A stretch of DNA of 64,000 nucleotides from Eucommia ulmoides (GCA_016647705.1 CM028325.1:33336474-33400473); one strand, 5' to 3'; positions 46,343 through 59,574 are shown, counted from the stretch's first letter. The notes: a model not told the origin generated them from the letters alone. Made by a program: numbers and translations.

Positions 46343-47895
46343 ATGGTAAATTGACTTTTACCCCCTCCCCCTCTATTTTATCTAAGTATCACTTTATCTC
46401 TCTCCATTGAAAAAAATATACTTTACCATTTTTTACTTTCAGTCAAATGAGAAATTAGCATTCTGTTAAAAATATATATAAAAGGACTTAATTATCCTTT
46501 TAATTGGAAGGGAAAAGACAAATTTATTCGTAATTTAATTACTCTCTCTCTATATATTTTTTCTTTCTTTCTTTTCTTTATTTATTTTTTGCTTTTTTTT
46601 TTTTTCTTCCCTTTTTACTCTCTTTTTCTCTATCTTGCCAATTCCATCCAATGGCGACGGCAACGAGATGACGAGGGGAAGGCCACAACTTTTCTGTCTC
46701 TCTCATTTCTCTCAAATATGGGTCGCGTAGGTACCAAGGAGAGCAGCTTGTCAGCCGACTTTCATTATCACTTCACCTTTGCGATCCTTGGATCCAAGAT
46801 TTGCGACTCACCTCACTCGAACTGAAATACTACATTGAAGAACAATAAATAGAATTCAAAATTTGTTTTGAAATTTGTTCTTGAAATTTAAAAATTTCTA
46901 AAATTTGTTCCGAAATTTCTTCATGAATCTGACTGGAAACATTTGGGGTTGGAAGGGGTGTTCGGCGGTGAGTAGAGGAGGCATTGGGGGTTGTTCGACA
47001 ACAAACAGAGGAGGGATTGGAGAGGAGTTGTTTGGCAGTGAGCAGGTGAAAAAATGAAGCAGAAAGAAACATAAAAATAAGGGATGATTCGTGAACAATG
47101 CTAATTAGAGTCTAATTCATAATTTATCAAATCTTAATTTTAAATTGAGTATAAATCCCTTAATTATGTTTTGACTTGTGTTTTAGTCCCATATCAATGT
47201 TCTCTTATATCTTCATTCAAATACTTCCAATTAAGGTATGCATCGTTGACTGTCGCGGCCATCCTCCGTGGCCACCCATCGTCGCCCGTGAGTATGACCT
47301 CAAGCCTTTAGTCGTCGAAGCTCAGCCGCCAAAAATTTGTTCAGTTACATGTAATTATATCTTTAGTGTATCTCTTACTTACATGTTACTATTTTTTAAA
47401 TGCATTTTTTAGTTACATTTTTTGTTATATTTTAGCATATTTTTTTACTTACATTTTTTAGTGTAATTTTTCAGCGATTGATATCTGAAAAATTAGTTGA
47501 ATATAACTAAAAATGTAAATAAAAAGTATATTTAAAGATATTACTAAAAAAATTAGTTGAATATAATTAAAAAAATTCAGACGATTCGTGATCGGAGTCT
47601 CAGTGACCGACGACTGACGATAACCGAAATCCAAAGGCCAGAGTTTGGTGGATGGCGGCAGGTGACGACACAACCCTAATTGGAACTTAATGTTTCCATT
47701 AACTCTAATAAATTAAATTGAAAGTTTTTATTAATTTAGTGTCATTATTAAGATCTTACACCAATTATCTCTAAAAAGAGAAAAACAAAGAAAAAAAAAA
47801 TAAAGATTTTAAAAAGTAATTTTGTTTACTTGTCAAAAAATTTAAATAAAAATTCTCATTTCATATTTTAATAAATTAAATAAAATTATCAGCTT
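46343..47895. repeat. Dispersed repeat family, copy 2 (uninterrupted)
   Basis: Collinear with 33920-37400 once that copy's insertions are removed, so it gives the pre-insertion state. Starts 'ggtaaattgacttttacccc', has 'ccaatggcgacggcaacgag' and ends near 'tttcatattttaataaattaaataaaa'. The right boundary is not clean. It abuts the end of the LINE remnant. Small GC-richer islands (46645-46770, 46925-47050) could be captured gene pieces, but I do not recognise them. Confidence 0.6.
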
Positions 47896-49659
47896 TTCAT
47901 TTCGTTAAGAGTAAACAAAAGATAGAGTGTATATTTTCTGAGTGACTAGGAAGAAAGCACTGACTTCGTCTGTGTCTGTCTTCAATATAATTTTGATAAC
48001 TAAATATAAATTTTTAGAAAATTAATAAAAAATAAATAATTTTCACTTACAAGTAGGGACCCATTTAAAAATATGGCACTCAAAACTATAAAATAAGTCA
48101 TATATATTGTAATGATAGTAGCGCTACATGAAAGTGTTAGTGAAATAATGATATTGATTTTCTTTTTTTAGTGTGCTGTGATGAAAAATAAAATGATTTA
48201 TTCTATAAATTTATAAAAAAAAAAAAAAAGTATTGAGATTGAAACATTGAGTTAAAAAAAAAGTCTAAGCACATTTAAAAAAAAAAAAGTAAAAATAATT
48301 GGGTGGTTTCATTAGGAGAGTCAAACTTACAAAATGTCCCGCAACTTCATAATTAATTGAACCAATTAATCCTCAAATTTACATTAATCAGTATTGTTTA
48401 GTCTATATTTCAAATATTGACCAAATGAATTGATGATAATGCCCTACAAATTTAGAATCATATATTTGACAACATATTTTTCCATGTCATAAAAGTGGGA
48501 ATGATTACTAAATTAAAACTAAATTACTTTCATACTCTTAAAGAATCAATTATGCATTTTTTATATTTCGGTTGCTTGATTTGATTAGATTTATGATCGA
48601 TGGATCATTGACTTTAAAATAACATCAATTTGTATATATTTTGTAGTATAATTTAATATTTATTGAATTCAATACGATGACGAATCCCGTGTTGAATTCA
48701 ACAACATGCATTAGTATTCTATCTAATTTTTTATTCAATTACATTCAACATTTTTTTACAATAACAATAAAATAGATTTATAAAATTTTATAGAAGTACT
48801 ATATTTAATTCAACACGAATTTGAAAAATTTTGAAAATTCGAAAGTACCATGCTGAATTCAACACGAGTCTGAAAATTGATAAAAAGATGGTGAATGTAT
48901 ATTATTTTAAAGATCTTATTCAGACGAATCTTATTAGATGATTAGATCATTAAAAAATGTGTAAAACAATAATTATGTTATATATCAAGTGGTTGTAGGG
49001 GCAAATATGACCGAATTATCATAAAGGACTCGTCTGGTAACCCGCAAAAAAAATATTTTATTAGGTAATTTTATCTTCTTAATAGGATTATCTGGTAACT
49101 GCCCCTTAAAAATATTGCATCCAAGATAACCAAATAAATCATAAGTATAATAATAATAGAGCGAAATGAATTTCAATGACAATTAGGTATCGCGGTTAAT
49201 TTATTTTTTATTTTTTGTTACGATTATCAAATATTAAATTTAATTATGTTAATTCTCACCAAACCAATAAAAATACAAATAAAATCTATAACTATCAAAT
49301 TATAAAATTAAATTAAATTTTATTCTAAATCAACTAAAAATTATCCTCCAATTTTTCAACATGCATTTTTATACTTAATAAATAAAAGTAGTGGAATCGC
49401 GTAGAGTTTAGTTGAGTCACCTTAATTCATGAAACTCCTAATTTCACCTTCATATTTATTGTATATTGTTTGAATTTGAAATAATTGATGTTAGTGATAT
49501 AACTAATTATAATAAATAAAATATCCATACCGACCCACATATTTTGTGGTTAAATGTGTGACATTAATTATATTTTAAGTGTAATATAGTAAAAAATAAA
49601 TATTTAATATCTTTAATATATAAAATTATGATTGATAATTTGAGTCAAATTATACACAC

Positions 49660-49729
<70 letters not shown>

Positions 49730-50040
49730 TGTTATCACTCACAAAGATATTGCATGTAATATGTATAGCACGTTGAATAGTGTTTTTATTATTATTTTTT
49801 TTTTTTTATAAATATCGAGATAAAAAAAATAATTATTTTTCCGAATTGAATGTACTTAAAAAACCCTAATTCTAATAAAATTACTTAAATTAATTATCTA
49901 TATATATTTTTTGGTAGTTACATATTTATTTAATTATTTTCACTTTTTATTTTTTGTTAAATAGTTTAAGTATTTTCTTTTACATCAAATACTATTGTTT
50001 TTAAGTGAACAATACAAAACTTGGTATATTAATATTTTTT
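47896..50040. other. AT-rich spacer, no gene seen
   Basis: Contains several 'gaattcaacacga' units at 48660-48860 (similar in kind to the motif array near 63.4 kb) and a long (TA)n tract at 49663-49724. No frame with recognisable motifs. Confidence 0.5.
49663..49724. repeat. (TA)n microsatellite, about 31 units
   Basis: An uninterrupted TA dinucleotide run of about 60 bp, the longest in the window. Confidence 0.95.
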
Positions 50041-50223
50041 TGTTAATTACACTTTGTCCCACCTGTGGTTCGACCTAATTGCACTTTGACTTTTGTATTA
50101 TTTTGGTTAGCACTTTGACCCCCAGTGCTGGTGGACTAAAGTGCAACGGTTATGTTTTCTATTAATTTAACGATCAAAAGCAAAAATCAACATTTCTTCT
50201 GTCAATTAATGCTAAATGACATT

Positions 50224-53200
50224 TGATGATAACAAAATTTCATCACCCCTAAATCACCTACTGAAGGCCTACACGTGGACCGACGTTTTGACCAAGTTTG
50301 ACTCAATAGCCGACCAGGGGGTGGCCATATAGGGGACAACCGAGCTCAGACCTCAAGACCCGGCCAAGCTTAGATCTCAAGACCTAGATGAACTCAGACT
50401 TCAAGATTTGGCCGAACTTAGACCTCAAGATTTGATCACCATAGATTGCTGACCAGGGCGTGTCGACTAGGGGACAGTTGATCAAGGGATGACCGATTAG
50501 GGGTGGCCGACTAGGGGATGGTCGAGCTCAGACCTCAAGACCTGACAGAGCTCAAACCTCAAGATTCGATTGCCGACCAGGGCATGTCGACCAAAGATTG
50601 CTGACTAGAGTCTGCTAACTAGAGTTCATCGGACATAATTCCTCAAATGCAAATGGGCTATCCTAATGGGCTAAAAAGCCCAAGCCTAAGCCCATCACTT
50701 TGCACCCTCAATTTCCATAAATACCGGAGCATTTTAATGCCCAAATGTTATACACAATATCTAATTTGAAGCATAACAACCCTTCTCCCCTGAGCGCTTA
50801 CTCTTATACTAGAGGGACTTCACCGAGCCAAACCCCGATGGGTCCTTATACCGGTACAAGCTTAAAACTAAGCTCGGATTGGAAGAACAACGACATCAAA
50901 CCTCTAGAAATTTCTAACTATTTGACTCAAAAGGACTAAGTCTTTGGACTTCTCCACCTCGACTTTAACAAGGAATATCCACGTGTCCTTTAATCGGACC
51001 AACTGAAGGTGTTAACCAATTTTTGACACCAACAGTTTAGTACCGTCTGTGAGAAGCGCACAAGAAGCTTTCCCCTGGTCATCAAATCTCTGCTCGGCTA
51101 AGACTTTATAATCACAAAGTCTGGTTAGATCATTCGATGAAGAGATCAAACTCCTACGGTGAATAGCAACCCAAACACTCTATCCTTCAGAGATATGTCG
51201 AAGGCCATGAGATCGGGCGCTAGGGCCCTTTGTCCCCACCGAGGAAGACAACCTACCTCCCACAGGCCAGACAGGCCCTTCAACGTTACCCCTAGAGCCT
51301 TTGTGGGGCCGACCTCCGAAGCTATAGAAGCTTCCTGGATCGACAATTTGGAATGCTAGCTTGGCGAGTTCCAAAGCTATTTCTAAGTCTTTCTCTCCCA
51401 CCTACCGTCAACCCCCGCTCAGAGGGGACCGGCTCTCCAGACCGCAGGGTAGGAAGGGAAACCTCAAGAATTCGGGGATCGTGTAATCCACTCTAATGGA
51501 CACGCTCCGAGGGTTCGACCTCAGCCCCGCGACTAAGGAGCAAATGAGCGTGACTTAGCTCTCCCCGCTACCTCAGAATCACCATCGTCGCCTTCATAGG
51601 AGCATGAGTAAGAAGGCCGTTCAGAGTCACTGTCGGGCAAAGCTCCCAACCATGCAATAAGGTTCGATCTAAGGGCTCGTCGTGAGTGCGAGGTGGGCTC
51701 CTATTCGTCGTTCTCACACCACCACAACATTTCTAAGCAGTGGTCAGTCGTGGGTGAGTATCGCCCAGGAGAAAAGTCATCATTGAACATTACCTCGCCA
51801 ATGTGGAAATACTCCTGCAAAATATGTGTAGCAGAAGAGGAGCAACTTAGCTTCCTGTCTAGGTAAGGTCTCCTTTCGTGGAAGAGGTCTTGGCTGAGGT
51901 AGCACGTAGACCTTCGCACACCCTTAGATGAGCCCTTACAACGGGACCTCAGACCTTGTAGATGACTTATCAATCTTTAAGTCCCACATAGACATGTACA
52001 TGGCCTCAATGGTATTAAGGTGCAAGTCTTTCTTACTCACCTTTTAGGGGTGGCGAGGTCCTGGTTCCAAGGTTTGAGACCAGCCTCCATATCCATCTTC
52101 GGCGAGCTCGAGAAACTCTTTCTTAAACGGTTTAACCGCTCTCGCTGAAGGCCAAAGACCATGACTCACATCCTCACACTCTAGTAGGAGCTCAGCGAGA
52201 ACCTTGGCGACGACGTTGATAGATTTGAGAGAGAGTTCATCGCATGTGAGGACCTCTCAGACATCGTAGCCCTGAACTCTTTTATCGAGGTTGAATCAGG
52301 CTAGGTAGTATCAGACCGAGAAAAAAAGAATGTAAAACTCAGGTGCTAACCTGAGCACAATCTTACCAACCAAGGCTGATTGCCCGTACCGAGCTTAGGA
52401 CCCCTTTCCTAGCTGGACACTCTTTGTGCAGTACCAACGCATGGGGGAATCTCTAAGAATATGCCTAAGAAGAACAAAAATGAATTCTAAAAACCTCCAA
52501 GTGGTTGGAATTAGCCGGTTAGAGCTCAACACTGTCGAGTTCTGAGGCCGGTCAAAGCTCATACAACAAAACCATGGGATAAGAAGTTGGTCGGCTGAGC
52601 CAGGCTGAGGCTCACTGAAATCGGGAACCAAACAAGACCTGGCGATACAAAAGGAAAGGGTGATCCTCTCCTAAAGGCCCATCTAAACGAAAATCAAAAC
52701 TCAAAAGGGTCGTAACGAGCTCAGAGGCCGTGCCGAGCTCAAAGCCCTTGTCGAGCTCAGGAATAGGCCTATTGAGGATTTCTCAAGCTCAGTTCACTAA
52801 AGCAGGGACCGAGTTTGATACCTAAGGCGAACTTGAAGGACTCCCGCCCTCATTCATCTAAGCTGATGTGAGAGACTCATCTTATTTTGGGAGGCAATCA
52901 TGCAAACAAGCAAAGGAAAAAAACGTTTAGCACTTGGGAATTCACCGACCAGAAACAAACATATAAGAGCCAAGAAGGACAAACCAGGGCTTGCCAACCA
53001 AAGGTGGCCGACCAGAGTTCGCCGGACAAACCTCTTCAAAGGCAAATGACTCTCCTAATGGGCTAAAAAGACCAAGCCCATCATTGTGTACGCTCCATTT
53101 CTATAAATAACGGAGCATTTCAATACCCAAAGGTAATGCTCAATCCCTAATTTGAAGCATATCATCATTTTTCTATCGAGCGCGTATTCTCACGCCGAAG

Positions 53201-53418
53201 GGACTTTACCGAGCCAAGCCTGAGGAGGGGGGGTCCTTGTGTTAGTACAAGTTTGAAGTTTAGCTCGGATTGGAAGGATAACGACCTTGGACCTCTGGAC
53301 ATTTCTAACTATTTGACTCAAAAGGACTAAAACTTCTCCACCTCCACCTGAGCAAGGAATATCTACACGTCCTCTGGGTGGACCAACTGAATGTGTTAAC
53401 CAATTTTTGACACCAATA
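50224..53418 (+). mobile_element. Non-autonomous gypsy-like LTR element (3.2 kb)
   Basis: Left LTR 50224-51034 (TGATGATAAC ... GACACCAACA) and right LTR about 52865-53418 (ending GACACCAATA) share 'ccataaataccggagcattt', 'ctaatttgaagcata', 'gggactt.accgagcca' and 'aggaatat..acacgtcct'. An exact TSD ACATT lies at 50219-50223 and 53419-53423. After the left LTR comes GTTTAGTACCGTCTGTGAG, the gypsy leader motif. The 1.8-kb interior has no gag-pol domains; GC-richer frames at 51146-51401 are fragmentary. Tandem 25-bp-like units ('gagctcagacctcaagacc') occupy 50338-50580. Confidence 0.85.
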
Positions 53419-53627
53419 ACATTTATATCCTTCAAATTAAATAAATCACATTCTATTAATTTAGTAAATTCAATAGGACCTATCTAAAAATGTTTCCAAA
53501 ACTTTAAGGGTCAACATGTCTTTCCGTTTCTTCCATTCCCCACTCCGTTCAGCTCTTCCACTCCCCATGTTCAGTTTCTCCTACTCCTAACCCCCACCTA
53601 GTTCTGGCGACCCTTAACTTACCGGCG

Positions 53628-53830
53628 ATGGCGACCCTTCTTTTTCTCTCTATCCCCTCTCTCTCTCTTCTCTGTTCTGCTCCCCTTCCGTTCCACTCCC
53701 CAACCCACCCACCCACCTTCTACACCCCCAACGCAATCTCCACCTCCATCGGAAACTCCATTTCCCATTGCCCGTTGCCGGACTTAAGGCTCTTTACCAC
53801 CACCTATTTACCTTCTGACAATTCTCAACA
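53628..53830 (+). other. GC-richer insert in the long-TIR element; possible captured 5' gene fragment
   Basis: Begins ATGGCGACCCTTC and gives MATLLFLSIPSLSLLCSAP followed by Ser/Thr/Pro-rich sequence ending near TTTYLPSDNSQ. The composition (Met-Ala, hydroxylated, few acidic residues) resembles a plastid transit peptide exon. Base composition differs from the AT-rich TIRs on either side. I do not recognise the gene. It could also be chance coding potential. Confidence 0.3.
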
Positions 53831-54959
53831 AATAAAAATAGCACATGTGGAGGAATATCAATTCAACAGTAAAAAAAAAAAAAAGAACAAAACTCTTGGG
53901 ACTTTTGATAAGCATTCCAAGAAGTCAATTTAAAATAAGGGAAAATGGTAAATGGCAACAGAGAATCAAAGAACATCAGATCTGGACGGTTGAAACATAA
54001 TAAGATATTCTAAGAAAAATTCAGTGCAAGATAATTCAACCACCATAGATCTGATTATAATTTGCTCAGATTAGTAAAAATAATTATAATCTAATTAAAC
54101 TACCATAGATCTGATTCTACGAACCCAAGTCTCCGACATTCATCATTGTCATCCTCTGCAAGTTATTACCCCTCCGTTGTCATCTACAATCCTCTACAAA
54201 TCATCAACCTTCCTTCACAGCCGAACTAACTAGCCAACCACCACCACCACTACTCTTACGACGAACGACCACCAGCGCCGATCTAATGCACATTGTTCTG
54301 CAAAACTCAACTTCTCCGTCCTTCTATTTCTATATATATGCTCGTATCTAACAGATCCAACGTAGATATGTTAGATCTGTACTCGGATCTGTAGATCCAT
54401 AGCTAATCTACAAATCCGAACACATTCATATATATGTGTGTGTGTGTGTGTGTTCGTGTATATCTCGTGTATATATGTATATACTATATATAAAGAGAGA
54501 AGAAGATAGATGGAGAGAGAGAGAGAGAGAAGATGAGAAACCACGAACAAAAATTGAACCGCGACTGGAAAATTTGGCTGAAAAAATTCGCCGGAGAATT
54601 TGTTACTGGAGAGAGCTTCACGGTTGTGGGTGACGGTGGCGGCAAAGATGGGGAAGGGTTCGTTGAACAAGAGGGAAAAGGGTTGGGACTTGGGAGATAT
54701 TGCGGGTTATAAAAAATACATTTTGACCCTTTTAATTTTGAAAACATTTGTAAATAGAACCTCTTGAGTTATTTACAACAAAATAACAAAATTACCATTA
54801 ATTTCAAAGCAAAATGACACAATTACGCCTAATTTTGTTAAATTTTAACCATTCCACTTTAATCCACCAGCATAGAGGGACAAAGTGCTGACCGAAATAG
54901 CACAAGGGCAAATTACAATTAGGCCTAACCACACGGAGACAAAGAATAATTAACCCTTT

Positions 54960-55763
54960 AATTGATTAAATGTAATTTGAAAATTTACTCTGTGTATAAT
55001 TTTTTTCAAAAGATATATTTATATTACTCATATATCTATGTAATAAAATAGCTCAACATCTATCTTCTAAATATATATATTTTCAAGTAAATTTTTCTTT
55101 AATATTTTAAGAAAATATTTAAGGAAAAAATGTATCATTGTACGTGGATCTCTCTCAATTCATTCAAAAAAAAAATCCCAAAATTTTCCTTTATATTTCA
55201 ATTTTTAACTATGAAAATCTCCTCTATTAAAACCCAAGTTCACTTTCTCTCTCAATCCCTAACCCGTTGTCTCTCTCACAAACCCAATTACCAATGCACT
55301 AATTAAACACATCTATTAACACCATCATAACCCATCTCATAACAATAATTCTTCACTCCACTATTTGATTTGTTAAAATCTAAAATTTGTGAATTTTATA
55401 ATCCAAGTTTGATTTTTTAGGGTTAATTACACCCGGCACCCTTGTGGTTAGACATAATTGTACTTTGTACTCTCTATGATATTTTTATCACCACTTCAAC
55501 CCATGTGTTTAAGATTTAAGTGCAACAATTAAGTTTGTTGTTAACTTTAACAGTCAACGGGTAAAAGTCAACTAAAATCTATTAATTAATGGAAAATGAC
55601 ATACATACCCTTCAATTTTCTTAATATAGACTGTTTTTATACAATTCAAAGGGCTATTGTGTATTTTATAAGAATAAATTTATAATTTTTCTTATACAGA
55701 TGAATAAGAAAAAGAAGTTTGACTTTTTATAAAAGCTAATAGGTGTGGAATAATTATAAATAA
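54960..55763. other. Spacer with a second long-TIR fragment
   Basis: 55423-55640 repeats the left TIR of the element at 50041 ('gggttaattacac', 'tgtggttagacataattgtactttgta', 'aagtgcaacaatt'). Its inverted partner could be 56555-56720 inside the neighbouring Pack-MULE, so the order of insertion is unclear. 54960-55420 is AT-rich with no gene. Confidence 0.45.
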
Positions 55764-56859
55764 ATGGTATATGTTATTTACCTCTCCTATTTTTTGCACT
55801 AAACCAGATAATTCCCTTGTTCTTTTGCAAATACCAATCACCCCCTTTAACCCATTTTTAAGGTTAAAAAACGTAAATACCCCCATCTTATTATACAATT
55901 AAAAAGGTTCTAAACAAAATTACTAATTTACCCTCCTGATTTTTCTTCTCTCACGATGGTGCACAACTCTTTACCCTTTTCATTTCATCCATTCGTTGCA
56001 TGAGTGTGTGTGTGTGTGTGTGTGTGTGAGGAAGAGACTGCCAGAGGCGTTGAAGATCATCAGAGAATGCTTGGTTTGGTCGTCGTCGTCGAAGAGTGGA
56101 AACATCATCGGGGTTGTCGGAGGATTGTCGGAGGAACATTGATTGATTGGAGGATCATCAGAGGATCATCGAGATTGAAGGTCCCTCCCTCCCAGATCTG
56201 TTGCCGCCGCGACGGATCTAGGAGGGATGGAGTGATGTTGCGTGTCTCCGACACGATCCACTTCTGATTCAGTTTGCGTATATTATGTAATACAATTAAG
56301 GAAAGTGATCGAGGTGGAACCGCTAAGTCCATTGAGGTACATAATCGGAGTGGATGTGTCAAACTATTTTTGGTTGTTAGAGGTGGTGGTCGTGTGTTGG
56401 TGGTGGTGGTCATGTGTTGGTAGTGGACAGAAGTGTGGTGTCCATGTGTTCATGGCCGAAGGTAGTGGCCATGTGTTGATGGTCGGAGGTGGTGGCCGAT
56501 CAATTCGCCGGAGTGCTACAGAACATGTGGAAAACAAAAACAGAAATGGGTTATAAAACATACATTTTGACCCTTTTAGTTTTGAAAATTTTTACAAATA
56601 GATCCCAGTGAATTAATTAGAACAAAATAACTAAATTACCCTTAATTTCAAAGTGAATGACACAATTTTACCACTAATTGTAATGGTTAAAATTAGGGAC
56701 AACTTTGTCCTTCCACTTAGAAATTAAAAGTAATTTAGTCATTTTACTCTAATAAATTCTATAGGATTTATTTAAAATTCATCCAAAGTTGTGAGATGCA
56801 AAATATATTTTTACTTTCAATTTTTTTTGCCATCCCCTGTTTCTCTCTCTCTCCCTATA

Positions 56860-58525
56860 TTTCTCTCTCTAGCGGTTCGTCATTGGAGCGGCAAAGACTG
56901 AGAGCCAATCGGAACAACCTGAAATCGGAAACCTTTGTGTTCATCTTCAAATCGATCAATATGTTGTTGGATTTCACCTCCTGATGGTAGATCGGCTGAT
57001 CGACGAAGAAATAGAGGTAGGCCAGTCCCTCGGCAGTGGCGTGGGCGATTCCTAGTCGGTGGTTCCAGTTAAGGGATCCCCTGTGGTGGCCGTAAAGATG
57101 GTCGAAGAGGATTCCATTGGGGATGTACTCGTAGACCATAAGGGGTTGTTCCAATTCGACGTAGCAGCTGAGGAGACGGACGAGGGTCCTGTGGTTGACT
57201 TGGCGGAGAATCCATACCTCGTTGAGAACTTGATCGGTGCCCTTACGGCATGTTTGGTTAGATGGAATCGAGGGTGGAATGGAATCGCATTCCGCCCTCG
57301 ATTCTTATTCCGTTGTTTGGTTTTCCAATGGAATCACTTTTGTGATTCCATTTGAATGAAATTCGATGGAATGTGATTCCATTTGAAATGAGGTGGAATG
57401 AGATTCTAACCCAATGGAATCAATATCTTAAATTACATGATAGCCCTTATAATTAAACCCTTGAAAATTGAGAACAAAAATAGAAATTAGAAAACATAAA
57501 TTGAAATTAGAGAACAGAAAGTTGAGAATAGAAATAGAAAATTGAGAACAGAACTGGAAAATTGAGAACAGAAACTTAAAACTGAGAATAGAAACAGAAA
57601 ATTGAGAACATAAACCGAAAATTGAGAATAAAAATAGAAAATTAGATAACAGGAAATTGAGAACATAAACTAAAAATTGAGAATAAAAATATAAAATTAG
57701 AGAACAGAAAATTGAGAACATAAACTGAAAATTGAGAACAAAAATATAAAATTAGAGAACGAAAACTGAAAATTGAGAACAAAAACATAAAATTAGATAA
57801 TAGAAACAGAAAATTGAGAACAAAAATAGAAAATTGAGAACAAAAACATAAAATTAGATAATAGAAAATTGAGAATAAAAATAAAAAATTGAGAACAAAA
57901 ACAAAAAATTGAGAACAAAAAAATAGAAAATTAGAGAACGAAAAATTGAAAAAGGAAACTGAAAATTGAGAACAAAAACAGAAATTAAAGAATAGAAACT
58001 GAAAATTGAGAACAAAAATAGAAATTAGAGAACAAAAACTTAAAATTGAGTTGAATAGTGAAATATAATAAAATGAGGAAAGTAATAGAGTAGTGAAATA
58101 TAATAAAATTTTATTATAACCAACCAAGAAAAGAATGGAATAATAATTTTATAGGGGCAAAATAGAAATTTTACTATATTTCACTATTCCATTCTTTCTT
58201 TCATTTCATACCAACCAGACAAGAGAATAGAATAGTGATTTCATTCACAATTTCATTCCATTCCTTCTCTCATTCCATTATTTCTTCCATTCCATTCCAC
58301 CCGCATTCCATTCCGTCCAACCAAACATGTCGTTAGTGTTGTCGAGCTTCGCGCACTTGACGGCGACAGTTGTGCTATCGTCAAGGACCCCCTTTTTAAA
58401 CTTTGCAGGAAAAATTGTTGGTGGCTCTCTTTATCTCTTTGCCGGTGAAGATCTTGGCGGACCTACCACCGCCAGCGTTGAGCAGGTCCTCGCGTTCCCG
58501 CTTGACGCCGTCGGAGCATGAACCC
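56860..58525 (-). pseudogene. Wall-associated-kinase-like (WAKL) fragment, split by a PIF/Harbinger-like element
   Basis: Minus strand, 58520-58336: EDLLNAGGGRSAKIFTGKE, IKRATNNFS, then a stop and loss of the Gly-loop, then DDSTTVAVKCAKLDNT with the ATP-binding Lys (VAVK). After the insertion, 57242-56870: GTDQVLNEVWILRQVNHR, LVRLL, LEQPLMVYEYIPNG, FDHLYGHHRG, GLAYLY, HQEVKSNNILID, KVSDFRLFRLA. The HRD loop is HQE and DFG is DFR, so catalysis would be lost even without the stop. N-terminal galacturonan-binding and EGF parts and the C-lobe end are missing. The flanks belong to the Pack-MULE. Confidence 0.85.
57246..58332. mobile_element. PIF/Harbinger-like non-autonomous element, copy 2 (1087 bp)
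   Basis: TIRs CGGCATGTTTGGTTAGATGG and, in reverse complement, CGACATGTTTGGTTGGACGG. TSD TTA is exact (57243-57245 and 58333-58335). Collinear with 9127-10228, with the same 'gagaacaaaaacagaaaatt' internal array. Removing it and one TTA restores the kinase codons for AsnThrLysGlyThrAsp, which confirms boundaries and TSD. Confidence 0.95.
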
Positions 58526-59574
58526 ACCATTTTCTAGTTGAAACTCCCAGTAAATACTCGAACCTGTGATCCAAAAATCTTCATCAATTGGCTCCCCACC
58601 CTCCGACGACCTCTCTCTTCACTCTCTCTTTAAATCTCTATTTCTCTCTCTTTAAAATCTTTTTCTCTCTATTCTCTCTCTAAAGTGATGAGTGGAGGTG
58701 GTTGATACCATGATGAGGTGACTGCATTCGGTGAAGAAGATGATGTGTTCGATGACTGCCATGGTGAGGTGGCTGTAAAAGAAAATAGAAAAATGCAGGG
58801 AGGATAAGGAAGAAGAGAAATAAGGGGTATATTTGTCCAATAAATTAAATTAAGAAAAGGCATTTATGTTATTTTATTGAAGTCAAATTATTTTAAGGGT
58901 ATTTTAGTCACTAACAATATTGTGTTAGCAATTATTCACTAATAGGGAAGGTAAGTGGTTTAAATTATAAACTATAGGAGGTGATTGGTATTTGTAAAAA
59001 GACATGGGAGATATCTGGATTAATGCAAAAGGACATGGGAGGTCATTGGTATAAATCCTTATAAATAATAGTTAATAGTTAAAAAAATAAAATAAAATAA
59101 AATAAATTCTAGGTGAATGGATCTTTAGTTTTCAAAAAATTTGACGGCAATTATGTAATTCTACATATACAAATGAATAGCAACCCAAAGTTTGCTTCAC
59201 AGATAAACTAGGTAGAGAGCACGTGCGAGACATGTGCTTGCTATCTCTTTTATTTGATATATTGTAACCTTTTATATTATTTGTTCATTAAAAATCATAT
59301 TGGAAATATGTATATTATTATTATTTTTTTTTTAAATCAATGAAGAAATATGGTATATAAAAATTTCTAATTTCTTATAATGTTAAATGTTGAACCTTGA
59401 TTAAAACAATTAATGGAAGTCACTTCATGTAAAGAAATGACAAGGTTATAGTTAGTTAAAAAATTGAAATTATGTTTAATAAAAACATTATGTTCTAGAT
59501 TAAATGACGATAAGGAAAAAAAAACATAACGACAATGCAAGTGGAATTTATCATATTTACTAATTAGGGGCATA

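Larger units (their letters stand above)
50041..54959. mobile_element. Long-TIR (MULE-like) element, split by a gypsy insertion
   Basis: The left TIR starts GTTAATTACACTTTGTCCC (50042). The right TIR, in reverse complement, starts GGTTAATTATTCTTTGTC (ends about 54957). Inverted homology continues for roughly 300 bp: 'gcacttt.tc...tgctggtggattaaagtg', then, beyond the gypsy insertion, 'aatttagtaaattcaataggacctat' and 'aagggtcaacatg' pair with 54705-54790. Removing the insertion leaves about 1.7 kb. The unpaired centre (53545-54700) has a GC-richer segment that may be a captured gene piece. No TSD recognised. A similar TIR piece begins at 55423. Confidence 0.6.
55764..59059. mobile_element. Pack-MULE carrying a WAK-like kinase fragment (3.3 kb)
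   Basis: Long TIRs: the left part 'ctaaaccagataattcccttg..cttttgcaaataccaatcaccccct' (55795-55850) matches, inverted, 'aggaggtgattggtatttgtaaaaagacatgggagatatctggatt' (58975-59025). An exact 9-bp TSD TATAAATAA flanks it (55755-55763 and 59060-59068), the Mutator length, though AT-rich. Inside are a WAK-like kinase fragment on the minus strand and, nested in that, a PIF/Harbinger-like element. 56000-56540 is GC-richer, with 'gtggtggtcgtgtgttgg' repeats and no recognised product. No transposase. Confidence 0.78.

Noticed and set aside
50041-54959. 9-bp TSD for the long-TIR element
   Set aside because: Flanks ('ttaatattt' and 'tttaattga') do not match convincingly, so assignment to MULE rests on TIR structure alone.
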